This document shows positions 9,034 to 22,200 of a stretch of DNA of 64,000 nucleotides, in pieces. The stretch's first letter is position 1, and each line of letters opens with the position of its first letter. The notes under the pieces are model-generated. The model did not search any database, had not been told where the DNA came from, and saw nothing but the letters and a program-made list of their open reading frames with translations. Where the stretch lies: NCBI GenBank assembly GCA_004352715.1, contig SCFE01000115.1, positions 1,232,025 to 1,296,024 on the forward strand, in the 5' to 3' direction. Position numbers and translations under genes: made by a program. This stretch comes from Hofstenia miamia (Eukaryota; Xenacoelomorpha; Acoela).

Positions 9034-9390
9034 TGTTTGTACATTTCACTCTGCGTTTCTCTTACTGGTATAGTCTCATTTAATTTTTCTGGTTTTTGCA
9101 TTATTGTAGTATCTACCACATTCCCAGTAAACATAGAACTGTCGTAACAACGTCGCTGAACAACATAGTTATGGCACTAAAACGACATTATAAAGCAACG
9201 TCTTTTCACAATAAAATGATAAACTATCAATAAAATTGCAGTTTTTTAAAAATTTATCTTCAAGTTGTCATAATACTAAAATTACTCATATTTTTAAATA
9301 TTATTATACACTGCCACTAATCCGCACTATAAACGCCACTCAAACAATTCAACACCTATTAAACACCAATACACCACAAAAACGACGTCA
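9034..9390. other. AT-rich stretch interrupting gag
   Basis: No convincing ORF crosses this stretch. From about 9125 to 9400 the composition changes and short words such as ACAACGTCG and AAACGACGTCA recur near both ends, so it may be a small insertion between the coiled-coil and capsid parts of gag. I could not define terminal repeats or a target-site duplication. Confidence 0.3.
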
Positions 9391-9849
9391 TTACAACAGT
9401 TTTATGTTTAATGGGTTAACGTTTCTTTTTTCTTTATCTTGATTTTCTTCATTAGTTAATGATATCAACCGAATTTCATCCTTTAAGATATCAATCTCAA
9501 GTTGCTTTGAGATGTTTTCTTCTCTAAGGCTGACATTTACTTCATGAATCTGGTTCATCAGTTGTTGTAACTTTTCACTCTGAGCTTTAATCTCTTTGTT
9601 TGCTTCAATTAACTTTTCAATTTGTTTTTGAAACACATTTCTTTGTTCTGTCAGCCTTATACTTGTATCTTGTATAATTTCTTTGATATGTTTATCTTTC
9701 TCAATATTCACCATTTCTATTTCAAACATCCATTGAGTTAAGTTTTCTATTTGTACTGTCAGCTCTCTTCTTTCATTGTTGTTGTTTTCTATTATCTTCG
9801 TAAGTTCAAATATCAAAAACTCTGCATTTTCTTGTGCTGGTTGTAACAC
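9391..9849 (-). CDS. gag: Gag N-terminal coiled-coil segment
   Basis: A 152-codon ORF with nearly continuous heptad-like Leu/Ile/Val spacing and Glu/Lys/Gln/Asn between them predicts a long coiled coil. It lies just inside the 5' untranslated region in the position of gag's N-terminus. A shifted frame upstream to an ATG near 9971 (Lys/Gln/Pro-rich) may be the true start. No matrix or zinc motif is seen. It is assigned to gag by position. Confidence 0.6.
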   Translation of the reverse strand: MLQPAQENAEFLIFELTKIIENNNNERRELTVQIENLTQWMFEIEMVNIEKDKHIKEIIQDTSIRLTEQRNVFQKQIEKLIEANKEIKAQSEKLQQLMNQIHEVNVSLREENISKQLEIDILKDEIRLISLTNEENQDKEKRNVNPLNIKLL

Positions 9850-10172
9850 TATTTCTGTTGGGGATGTCTCACTCTCAGGGACATATTTGCATTCTCTGGG
9901 GTTCTTTGGTTTTGGGGTGTTTTTTGCATCTTGGTTTTAGTCCTTTGTTTTTTATGTGAATTCACCATCTTTATTATAAACTAGAAGTAATCATTTGCTG
10001 ATGCCCTTCTACCATTTTTCTGTGCTACAAGGTTATACTCACTTGTCTTCTCTTTATAGTTCAATAAGAAACCACTTGTTACATTTTTAGATTGATCTTC
10101 TTTCTTCTAACTTAACTATTTTCCACACCAATCGTATTTTCACTATAGCATTTCTTGCATCTTTTCTTTCAC

Positions 10173-10190
10173 GCATGCTCTTTGGGCGCC
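10173..10190 (-). promoter_or_regulatory. Primer-binding site (tRNA-Lys-like)
   Basis: On the element strand GGCGCCCAAAGAGCAT directly follows the CA end of the 5' LTR. GGCGCCC is the core of the tRNA-Lys-primed binding sites of many retroelements, here lacking the leading T, so the match is partial. Its position at the TGT/ACA boundary supports the LTR limits. Confidence 0.55.
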
Positions 10191-11531
10191 TGTCACGGTT
10201 GCCATGTAGAATCTTGCCAATCCAATTTCCGCACTTAATCAAGAGTAACTTATTACTTTTCACAGTGTATACGATAATTAAGTTTGACAAGTTCCTAATC
10301 CTCTCCTGTTAGTTGAGTGTTTGTTTAATTAACTTAAATTAATAAACATTAGCTTTCCTGAATGCTTAACTAACAACAACTCATTTAGATCGAAAGTGGT
10401 AGATGGAAGATAGGATTGAAACCTGAAGCAGTGCCATGTGATTCCAGAGACATATTGATCAGCAACAACTCCAGCTTCTACTTGAACTCTGCAGTGGAAA
10501 CCATTAACGGGATTAGTGTGAATGGGAAACTCAGTGATTGTGGATGTGTGACTACTTATTAATTTAGTGCATTGATTGTTTTTGTTATTATGATTATGTA
10601 AAGACAATGAACTACCACAACGACAATGCTATAGCTTGTTATTGAGCCTTACATATTATAGCCCTACAGATATTGTAATACATGCTAGCCCTTCGTACAT
10701 GTAAACAATCAATGCAGCCTGCAAGAAAGTAAATGCATAAGTCGGCCAATGGTCAATGATATAAAACAGTGAGCGACTTGAATTCAATATTGAAGTAATA
10801 ATCACTACGATATAAAATAAGGAGCAACTTGAATTCAATACAGAAATAATAACTACGATATAAAACCATAAGCAACTTGGATTCAATGATGAAGTAATAA
10901 ACATGTAGAGCAATATAAATATAATCATAATAACTGACAAGCAACGAGTAATAGGAAAGCTACAACAGAGAAAAATCCCTATCCCCATTCATAACCTAAA
11001 AGCACATCAAGGAAACTACAGCTACCACTGCTGAATAGCTGATCATGAGGCTGCTCCAGAATTCCTTTAAATTTATGTGGGGACCACCATACAATTACCT
11101 CTAGTGCTTGAATGTTTAGCTTTCCATAAACTATTAAATAACCTGACAAAAGAAGAAGTAAATCCAAACTAAATTTGTTCATCAACCATTTTAACATTTG
11201 TTGCATATTTATAGCACTTTTTAGTAAATAATCAAATACTCAACTAGTACCTGTTTGATCGAATCTTGTTTACAACTTTCCCTCGCGTTTTAGTTCTGCT
11301 TTTAATTACACAACATCAGCATTAATTAGAGTACACTGTTTGGTCATCTTTGTTTTTGCCAAATACTGTCGAGTTAATTTAAAATATAAAACTGCATAAA
11401 ACATTTTACAAATCAAATAATCGATCATAACCATGTGTTTACAATTTAATCATTATTACATTTTAGTCTTAGTTACATCCCTCTTTCTTCTCACTTTGAC
11501 CACACATGGTTATTCAATGGATTATGCCACA
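10191..11531 (-). repeat. 5' LTR of the Gypsy element (about 1.34 kb)
   Basis: The right end is fixed by the repeat shared with 1-196 (ends GCCACA at 11531). The left end is placed at TGTCAC (10191), giving TGT...ACA inverted termini next to the primer-binding site. Only 11336-11531 can be confirmed as repeated because the other LTR leaves the window. ORFs within it (10329-10607, 10656-10988, 10979-11206, minus) are hydrophobic AT-rich translations without gene evidence. Confidence 0.7.
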
Positions 11532-11629
11532 ATAATGTATTAATTTGTTTACTACTATCTACTATTAAAAGTAAGTAAACATTCTGCTTTAAAATATTAC
11601 TATTGAATAATTTCAAAATAAAATATTAC

Positions 11630-11761
11630 ATTCACAAGAATTTTCTTCTTCATTATATTTGTATCCCTGGTCACATTGTCCGCAAAAGTATGAGCCAACT
11701 GTATTTACACATGGTGGATTTGAACTGCACGTCTGATTCCCAATACTACATTCATTAACAT
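11630..11761 (-). CDS. EGF-repeat gene exon 8: EGF-like domain 6
   Basis: 132 bases, phase 1-1. It begins DVNEC with six cysteines and [15 protein letters not shown]; Gly-Gln sits between Cys4 and Cys5. The donor is GTAATA at 11629. The next exon is not in the window: the Gypsy element starts 98 bases further on. Confidence 0.85.
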
Positions 11762-14700
11762 CTAAAATTCTAAAGTGAAATCATTGTTAAATTTCAGTAA
11801 CTTTTTTGTGAAAACAAATGTGATGAATTCGAGGAGCAAAATATTTCATATATTGATAAAGTAACAGCCAAATTAAATAATCTTAAAAATACCCACTCAT
11901 GCTATGATTTACTAGATAAAAGAGCTGTTTTCTTCCTGAAAACGATTTAAATGAAACTCATTGCTTTTCATACAATTTTTGCAAGTTTTCATTCCACTTC
12001 TTTAAAGCATTGTCAAACAGGAAGACGCCATGTATTTTGAAGGCACTTCTCATCTTTATCAAACTGCATTATGAAGTAAGAAGTAACATTCATTTTGTTA
12101 TGAACCTAGTTCAGTGCATGCACAAATTACGCATTTTCTATTAAAAACTTAATGTAGTAAAACACATTCGTGGGTTCATGCAGTAAGAAAGAAATTTTTA
12201 ATCAATTTTGTGTTTCTGGATGTCAGAGTTAATATTTAGTTGCAACATATTTTTCTGAATCAGTTTAATCCACTAGAAAATTGAACTTAGTGTCACTATT
12301 AGGCGCACAAGATTTATTAAACTTCCAGATTCAGTATTGAAAAACTAAGTGATGTAAAATATAATTACTTGTAAAATAGATTTCAGAATATCTCACCCTC
12401 ACAAGCCTTTTCTGTATTATTAAATCTGTAGCCAACATTACAGTCACATTTGTATGAGCCATTAGTATTAATGCATTCTTCATTTTCAAAATCACAAGTA
12501 TGTCCTACAGTTTCACATTCATTAATATCTAAAAGCAGTGTACTAATGGAGAATTGAAATGTTGCATAATGATATATTTTTATATGTATGCACATATATA
12601 CTAACATATATCTGCTAATATATATTTCTATGAAAGTTAGATACCTTCACACTTATGCATTTCCTTGTTGAGAACATACCCTGATGGGCAGGAACATTCA
12701 AATGAGCCATTTGTATTCGTGCACAGTATTGAAGATTCACAGGTATGATTATTTTCTTCACACTCATTGTAATCTATAAACAGAAGAATTAAAATTTTTC
12801 TTTATGTCAATTATGTTATGGGGATATTTAAAGAATATTTAAGAGACATTTTATAATATTTTTATATGCCTATGCTTATCAATGTTTTCCTATTATATTT
12901 TTCATTTTCCAGAATTTACTAAGAACAATTTAGGTTTAGAGATTAAGGTACTAGGGATTCCATTTACCATAAGAACTCCATCTATATCCTCAATTCCATA
13001 CATTGACTGAGCATAGGCTAGCAGATTGGGCAGGAATATAAAACTAGTTGAAAAAATATATATTTACTTAGTTATGTGGAATTAGTCTGTCATTTTATAT
13101 CTATAGATTTGTAATGTTTTGAAGTATCTCGCAATTGTAGTTTGTGGCTTTCTAATGATGTTCAACATGCTTTGTTACAACTAATTTAATAGACAAGTAG
13201 TATAAACAGGCGAGATGACGTACCTTAAATGACATTTTGACCTTAGAAGGCTTATCTGGCGTGGTAATTGTGTACTTTGGAATATATTCTGTTGTGTGGG
13301 CAAAATTAAATTGCAAACGAAACAATTTTTTATGGGTGTTACATAGAGGTTAAATAAGCAATCTTATTAAATTCACATTTAATATATTTTGAATTTGCAG
13401 ACATTTCACTGCTAACATTATTTCAGTAAAAGTCGGATAAATAAATATTTCCAAACAAAACTTTTTCTTAGCATTTAAAAAAAGAAATACATGCTTCCAC
13501 ATTCGCATATTCTCACCACACAGAAAAAACTAACATTTATTTGCAAAGAAAATATAAAATGCACTATTAAATGATGAAGTTTTTAATGTTATTCATATTA
13601 TAAATTTCATCTACAGTTCAATGAACATTGATTATGTATCATAAGTTCATTGTTGGATGAGAATGATGGAGGAAACATGTGCAAGAACATTCCAAGATAG
13701 ACGTCACTGAGAATTATCTTACAGGATTGACATCACTAAAACCAAAGAGCATAGCCAAGAGATCTGCCTCTCCCAAGGAGGACTCTACACAAATGCAGAC
13801 GTGCTTTTCCCCGCTGCTACTTGCGGATGGAGCTAACATGGGTATCAATGTTAATGTTCCTGCCGGGTACAGATAAGTAATATAACGTGTAAACCATGAG
13901 CATATTGCAAAAAGCCCATGTCTAGGAATTAACCACTTCTTATGGAAACCTTAGTAGTAAGTTTGTTCTTAAATGATTAAAGACGCTCTGAAACGCTTTG
14001 TTATTGTTATACTGGAGTATTATTTTGATTCTGAACCTAGATTCTGGGTGTTTTCTCACTTCACATTAAAATAGGCTTTTCTTGATTAGAAAAATTAAAT
14101 ATAATTTCTACATGTCTATTGATATTTTCCTTAATACATCATAATGTTGCTAATAAATAATTGTGTAATACCAACAGGCGCGGTCTTAGAAGATTTCAAA
14201 CACGGGGGAGGAGGACTTCAATTTTTTATTTCATATATTATAATAAGTTATACAAAATCTAATCATATTTTGCAAATGTCAATGATTTATGTGGTTCACA
14301 AAAACTTTAAAGTTTATATTTATACACATAAAAGCTAGAATTTTAAAAACATTCATTGTTGTGGGAAAATAGAAATTTTTTCAAAATGATTTCTAGCATA
14401 TGAAAAACGCTAAAAAATGATTTTCTTTTCGTAATAATCTCATAAAAAGTCCACAAGTTCACATTATGTAAAGATCCCCTGTGAAGGGGCGACCGTGCCC
14501 CCTGATACCATGCGTGAGTATAAAATAGGGTACCTAAACATCAATTCTAGTATATTATTTTAGCTGCTACCAAAATCATCACAGATAAACAAAGGGATTC
14601 GTTAGATGAAAAATGTCAAAAACTTACTGGTTTTGCATTATTTTTTTCCATTGTCTCAGTATTTAGTTATTTATACATTAGCTTTTGCAAATTGAATCTA

Positions 14701-17700
14701 CAGGTGTTCAAGAGATATGGACACGGGTACACAAACATCTTATGCAGGGCTGCAACCACTCTGGTTTTCTGCAAGTACATTATTGTGAGTTTTAATTACG
14801 ACGCAACACGGATGTTTTAGGATATTATTTTCCTATGTGCTCACAAGCACAGTTCATTACAATTTTTAACCATAGCCCAATGCTTCTCTATGAAATAAAA
14901 TGATAATGTATTATAAGCAACTAACGAAAATATATGAGCTAGAGCATTCCGCATCGAACAATTCCCATACTGGTACACATTGATGAATTAATCATCTACC
15001 CTTTCCATTGCTATGAGATTTCCCGCAAATGAAATCAGAAATGGACTTCAGCAGAAAACTTTGAACGGAATCCTGCATTGCACAATTAAATCAGTCCCTA
15101 CAGTCAGGAAATTGGACAACAAATTAGCTCAGGATGATTACTGAATGTATTCTAGTCTCATTTTAGTCTACTTGCTTCATTGTTGATTTGCCTAATGTTG
15201 TTGCTACGGAGAATTATCCCTCAACATATCCACCGTATAAATTCTTCACCAAAGTTGGAATTGGGCTTGTCCTAAAGTTGGGCCGGGCTTGGGCCTAATG
15301 TTTTAATTGGTATTTGAAAAACAAGAAAAAAATCACTTAAAAACTTAAGCTTTGCAAACAACAAAAAAACTATATCTTTAAATTTAATCACACCTGCATT
15401 GTTGGCTTTTGCAATACTACTAACATCTAAATTTTGTCTCCTACAAACAAAGAGCGTTTAGGAAAAATTCACTTTCTTTGTGCTGATGTAAGTTGATATA
15501 AGTTGGTAGAGATATGTTCTCTAAACGATCAAAAGGACGATTGCAATTCTGGAAATAATTTGTGGCAATACTTATATTACTAAATTAGTGGTGGCGGTAG
15601 GAAGAACTTATTAAACGTGACACATATGATACCTTTGCCGTAGGTCATAGTACTCAGTAGGGGTTGCAATATTTTAAGAGGGAGCTGCTTCAAAAAATAG
15701 TATTATATTACAGTAACTAAATAACAACATTTCTTTCCTTTAAACATTACTTAAATTGTGGTAGTAAACAAAATAAACAAAATTTAAATGAAATTCGCGT
15801 AAAAATTTGTCAAATTTTTTTAGTGAAAGTCCACTAGTTATGGGAAAAGTGTAAAAATACATATACAAATTAAAATAAACACAAATTTCATTTTCATATA
15901 GAATTAATTTTTATGAAATTTCTTGGATAAAAGAGTAACAGTATATAAATGCTCTTGTTGTGGTCCCTTTTTCATAAGGTTTGTTGGCATGCAAACGGCT
16001 AATTGCAATAATCGATTTCAGTGCAAAATTGACAGTCAAGTTTTGGTTTGCCCAGTTAGTAATAAAATATCTGGAGATTAGACCTAAACATATTGATAAA
16101 TCGTTGTTAGTTATGCCAACAATCTCTATTATCTTACTTAACATTACAATACTATAAATGGAAACATTTTTATATGTTTTCCATAAACGTCTAAGCAAAA
16201 GATTAAAATATTAAGCAGTCTCATTTATAAAAAGAGAAAACACACCTTATTTACATTGTACACTCTAACTATTGGGATTATTTTATTAATTTGTGAGATG
16301 AAAGCGCTTAACAATTTTAAGAAGAAACCAACAAGAATTTAAAAAAATCTCAAAGAAATTTAAGTTAAATATATGCGCAAATATAAAACAATTTAGGAAA
16401 TTTTTGTTTTCATTTGTAACATTTGTGAAAATACACATTCAATGCTGTCTGGTAGCCAAATGCAATCATTTACAGGAAGGGCACATGCCTGCCCCCGGCG
16501 TACGGCCCTGTATAAAACGTTTATTGTATTAAGGTTTAGAATGCAATTTGAGTTTGAAAGGAAATGAATTAGCATTGTTGACGGGCGGATATGCACCTAT
16601 GCACATATTGATCAATTTATTAATTATGAAAATTTTCCAATCAAATTCATAGTATAGTGCTTATGGGCTTCTGAGGCAAAAGCCACTACCAGTTGAGTAA
16701 AAGAAAAATAATTTGGGCCGGGCTTGGGCCTAAGCAGCATTGTGCCGGGCCGGCTTGGGCTCAAAATATCGGCCGAATTCCAACGCTGTTCTTCAATGAT
16801 CTAATGTGTCTTTTTATATTAAAAGATCGGACGATGAGAATTGAATGCTGATAACATTTTTATAGTTTGCGAATTGAGTCAGCATCATTTATGCTTCGAA
16901 TATTTAAACATGAAAGAAAAATGGTAAATAAATTGGTTAAGATATTTTATCAATAAGAGCATTAAATTTCCCGTCAAACTAATCATTTTTGCAGCTTGCT
17001 TTGGTAGTAGGAGTTCACTCTATTGCATAATATAAAAACGTGGAAGCAGGGTATAGTTCGTTTTTCCATTAATGGATTTTTAAGAAATTTTAATTCCATT
17101 AAATTAAAATTAATTTTTGAGCTGCCCTAGCCTTGGTCAGTTGACTTGACAACTATTCAATAATTATAGAGATTCCTATATTTTTTAATTCTTGAATACT
17201 TTGTAAGAACATGATAGCTTTGATACATGAAATATGTTTGATTAAGCTAAAAAAGAATCATAAAGTAAAAGGCTGGTCGAAAACTGTGGGTAGGTAAAGT
17301 AAAGTAACGTAAAATATTTTTTACTTTCTGGCAGTCTACGAGGTCTTAAATAAAGTAAAGTAAGGTTTAAAGTAGATAATTACACAATTGGTTCTGTTCA
17401 ATTTTTAAGTAAATCTTTACAGCAGTGTACAAGGTCTTAAGTAAAGTAAAGTAAAGTAAGGTAATGTAAACAACATTGATCCCAATTTGAATATCACTGA
17501 ATATTTCTTAAAAGATATAAATAAAATTAATAATTACAAAGGAATTAATTACAACAGGTTATTCTTTGTTGCTGCAGTTGGGTAAACAAATTTACACAAT
17601 GTAAATAATTCAATTTTTGTAGTAACCTATTGTAAAATTTTGACTTTGTTTCCTAAAGTGGAAATGTGATTGATTGTATTTAATTACCAAGACATCTGTA

Positions 17701-18601
17701 ATTTCAAATATATTTGCTTTGTTACTAAAACTGAGAAATATGATATTTTTAGTAAACAATGTACTTATTAACATCGAAATCTTCGAAGTTATCAAAATGA
17801 AATGATTACAAGCTTAGTATCACATTAATATTGCATGCATTTAATTTTTTTTGATAAAATTGCACAATAACACTTGCATGCATATCATAAATAAATCAAA
17901 ATATATTTAATACCTTTAGTTGAATTTTTTTGCTAATAATTGGGTTATATTTAACTCTTTTGTCTGTTAAACAGTCGTTAAACTTTATTTTACTTTATGG
18001 CAGTGTATGATGAGCAGAGGTTGATGGTAAATTGAATGGAACTGAAACCGCGGTTTTACATCAGACCAACCCGAAGCAAAATTGCTCAAGCAGTTTTTGT
18101 TGACTGGTAATTTGTGGCTATAGATAGCTAGCAGCTGTTGCATGGTGAATGCTTTACATACAAGCAATCCAATAGCGCGACTTTCACACAATTCTAGCCA
18201 GAACACACATGTATCACTCCCTATTAGTTGAGATACACCACCAGCACATGTGGCGGTTTGGAATCACAGTTGATTTTTTCAGGATATATGGTCAGAGAGC
18301 TACAATGTAGAATCGCGGGATCAACTAGAGGTAGACTGTAGATCCAGTATTCTGACTCCATAAGAAGGGTACTATATAGTGATAGATACAAAGATACAGA
18401 CCAAATTGATCCCTGATTCCACCAGAACTAACTATCGGTAATTGAACATAACTAATCTTTCTTTAGGTAACTAGAAGAGTTACACACAGCATCATGCCAA
18501 AGGTCCATCATGAGCCTACTGATTCCTATGTAAACCAAACAGTGCTTCCCTATGTGTCTCACTTTGCATTATCTATCTCACTAAAGTTTATTATTCCTAG
18601 A

Positions 18602-18638
<37 letters not shown>

Positions 18639-19218
18639 CCTATATATATTTTATGCAATGTTAGTGATGAATATACACCAACATTAATATAAGTTTGATG
18701 GCACAAAGTATTGAGNTTGACTGGTAATTTGTGGCTATAGATAGCTAGCAGCTGTTGCATGGTGAATGCTTTACATACAAGCAATCCAATAGCGCGACTT
18801 TCACACAATTCTAGCCAGAACACACATGTATCACTCCCTATTAGTTGAGATACACCACCAGCACATGTGGCGGTTTGGAATCACAGTTGATTTTTTCAGG
18901 ATATATGGTCAGAGAGCTACAATGTAGAATCGCGGGATCAACTAGAGGTAGACTGTAGATCCAGTATTCTGACTCCATAAGAAGGGTACTATATAGTGAT
19001 AGATACAAAGATACAGACCAAATTGATCCCTGATTCCACCAGAACTAACTATCGGTAATTGAACATAACTAATCTTTCTTTAGGTAACTAGAAGAGTTAC
19101 ACACAGCATCATGCCAAAGGTCCATCATGAGCCTACTGATTCCTATGTAAACCAAACAGTGCTTCCCTATGTGTCTCACTTTGCATTATCTATCTCACTA
19201 AAGTTTATTATTCCTAGA

Positions 19219-19261
<43 letters not shown>

Positions 19262-22200
19262 ATGTAGTTACCATGCATTTGAGCAGCCCAACAGACATGA
19301 TTTAACCAAGGTGTAAAACATGTGCTTTCTCCAAATGAAACTGAAAGAGCAAGTTTTATTATCTAGCTCTACAGCTATACTTCACCCAATGTGATCACTA
19401 TTCAGGGTGATTGAACTGAGAAGCTATTACTCCCCGCTCATTTCAACATGATTCCCAAATTATCATTTGAGCCTATCTAATTATCATGTAGATAAAAATA
19501 CTTCAAACTGCAAGTGAGAGAAAATAACAAATTGATTCTATCAAATGACAAAACAACATGATTATTACCTGCAATTTGTTTACACTTAATTCCCTCATTA
19601 ATTTCAAAGTTAAATTTAAGCATTGCAAATTTGAATTGAGGGGACAATCAAATACTGCACTGTTTCAAATGATTATTATCGAAATTAGAAAATCAAAATA
19701 AATTAAAACAATCAAACAACACTACAAATAAATGATAAACTTATATATTAAGAAGTAATATTATAATATTATTATAATGTATATCAGAGTAACAAGGTAA
19801 CTTTTGATAATAGTCTTTACTGGTTTCCCTGGTTTCTACAAACAAAATCATATTGTTTAGTTGAGATCCTAAACTTTCACTATTAGTTGTTCCTGGTTTA
19901 ATAGATGCAATCAATTAAATATAGGGGCTCCGATTGTTACCCGAGTGACATTAAAACAAGATACCTGTTGAACAAAGCTTGATTTGGCAGTATGTTAAGA
20001 AAACAGATGATGCATGCTTCAATAAATGTCTCACCTGCTCAGCATCAGTGAAAGGCGAAAGTGGTAGTACTGAAACATTTGGTGACATCTGTTGGTGATT
20101 GTTTTCTGTATTTTGGAAAACCAACCGTCTTACATATGTAAAATGCATTTTTAAGAACATCATCTGAAACAATGGAAAGAACTTCAAAACAAGGAGAAAG
20201 CGAAAGAGAAAAGCTCTAAGCCAGCACACCAGACAGCAATTACAAGCTTCACTGCTCTAATTGATCAGTATGATTATAACAGCATCAAAGCAAGAACCAT
20301 TTGTTGGAAAACCATTTTAATGTTCGTGGATTCCTCTTTGGAACAGTTCAAGACCTATCTCCTGCAGAACTTCAATCACTGATTTTGGGATTTGGAGTCC
20401 AAGCACCTCTATTTAGTGAGTACTTTGCTGGACCCGAGGTACAAGACCACGCTTTTTACGCAGGAACAAGTGTACACTGCAAAAGTGGCGGAAACTACTC
20501 TCACTGCCCACGATTCTCAGGAACCGTTACCAGTCAAAAAGTACAAATCCTCTCTTCTTTCTTCTTTGGCTGATAATCTTGCAAATCCACCAAGCCTGTT
20601 CAGAGTCAGGGAAATGGAGCTATATTTGTCCCTCTTGATCCAGAGCATATTCAGCTGGTGCAGGCTATATGAGAACAAGCTGCCAAAACTCTCCCAATTA
20701 GCCAGAAAGAGGCTTGCCATTCAGACTATGAATGTTTCTTTCGAATGCATGGGTTCTATTGGTGCCAAAACCATTTTCAAAAATCGATGCGGCCTCTCAG
20801 GTTGCAATACTGCAGTCCTCATAAAGACATAGAAAACTTGAAATTGATTAAGTAGCAAAAACTAAAAATTAAACTTCTCATACAGTTTGTTTCCAAAAAC
20901 CGAAACCGAGGTTTTTTCTCAAAATTGATCTAAGCCAAACTGGAAGCAATTTTAGTAAAACCGCCGACCTCTAATGATAAACTGGGTAAAATCCAATTAC
21001 TTACTTTACTTTACGGCAATGTGCGACAAGAGTAACAGTCACGTATTTTCAGATCATTTTACTGACACATTATAAATATATAATCAATTTCTAGGAATGA
21101 GTCAGTATGATAAAAAATGCGATAATATCAATTCCTCTTTTAGTCAACTAATCAGCAGAAAAAGTTTTTAGTTGCATATTTTTTTATATTTTTGATATAC
21201 ATATTTCAAAATTTCTTACCAACACATGTTCCAGATTCATCTATATAATAGCCAGAAGGACAAATGCAGTTAAATGAGCCAACTGTATTGTCACAAATTT
21301 CATGGACACTGCATGTATGTGTAAGCTCTTGACATTCATTGATGTCTAAAACTCGGGAATCACGTTAAAGAATTTATGCAGTTTGAATAAAGAACATTTC
21401 AAGAAATTTATATTGGTTTGAATAATAATATAATCTGATTGAAATTTTACTTAAAGTAAAATTTAATAATGAAAGAGTATTACCAAAGCAGAGGTAACCA
21501 TTGCCAAGAAAGCCATTTTTACAAGTGCAATTGTAACTACCTGCATGGTCCTCGCATATAGCATGCTTGCTGCAAAAATTTTTTTCACATTCATTAGTAT
21601 CTAAATTAATTCATTATGTTAAAATCCGAAATATTCAATTAAACCAATTTTGATAACTTGCAGTTGATCATTTACAAGATTAGATAAATATTTTGAAATG
21701 ATATAAGATTTATATTTCTAGTGAAACTAAAAAATTTTATCTCCAAAAATGATGTCAGCATTTCAATGAATTATTTGTTTTCAAAGAGCTTGGATAAAAT
21801 TATTTCAATATGTTGTCTATTTTTTAATAAATAAAGATTTTGATGTTTGTTATAGTGAGATATTTCATTTTTGGAATATCCTAAAAGCATTATTTCAAAA
21901 AGTGGGCAAAATGTTTATGGTATCACCTCAAAATAGCATCATAAAACTGAATTAAGGAATTTCAATCAAACCGGTCTAATTTCGTTTCAAGCAAACTAAA
22001 TTTTTCCAACCATTGTTCTAGCTATAGTGAGGGAATAATTTTTCGAAGATTTACTTTTGCAAGAAAATCCGTCGCCATCATAACCAAATTTGCACAAACA
22101 CGAATAGCCTTTCAAAGTCTCTTTTATGCAAATGGCATTTCTTGAGCAATTGTCCGTCTTTAACAAGCATTCATTAACACGGTTATCTAAACATTTAATG

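Larger units (their letters stand above)
1..11531 (-). mobile_element. Ty3/Gypsy-type LTR retrotransposon (left LTR runs off the window)
   Basis: Positions 1-196 repeat at 11336-11531 with five mismatches, all in the last 45 bases, which marks the two LTRs. Read on the minus strand the order is 5' LTR, primer-binding site, gag (coiled coil, capsid-like part, CCHC knuckle), protease, reverse transcriptase, RNase H, integrase (zinc finger, catalytic core, GPY/F tail), then extra ORFs, polypurine tract and 3' LTR. This order, with integrase after RNase H and a GPY/F tail, is that of Ty3/Gypsy elements. Gag and pol are broken by frameshifts and stops, so this copy looks dead, although small indels in homopolymers could partly be sequence error. 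The full element should be about 12.7 kb. It lies in the same orientation as the host EGF gene, in an intron. Confidence 0.93.
12774..21219 (-). other. 8.4 kb intron of the EGF gene, filled with transposon sequence
   Basis: No further EGF exon is visible between exons 5 and 6. 12774-14170 shows nothing recognisable. The rest holds a possible small hAT-like element (14175-14503), a hAT-like element (15250-16788), an ACTTTACTTTA-rich repeat cluster (17285-17466), a duplicated unit (18098-19252), a dispersed repeat (19254-19700) and a hAT transposase relic (20301-20840). Confidence 0.7.

Noticed and set aside
10656-10988. 110-codon hydrophobic ORF in the LTR
   Set aside because: Its residues follow from AT-rich LTR repeats (GATATAAAAC units); the related copy at 7654-7908 does not keep the frame.
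13679-13876. 65-codon plus-strand ORF as a small gene
   Set aside because: No domain, no start context and no splice support; it lies in an intron of repeats.
20517-20720. Minus-strand ORF over the hAT relic
   Set aside because: Antisense shadow of the transposase frame.
18001-20984. Complete hAT element around the transposase relic
   Set aside because: The ends are partly inverted but the flanks CTTTATGG and GGTAAAAT do not match as a target-site duplication.
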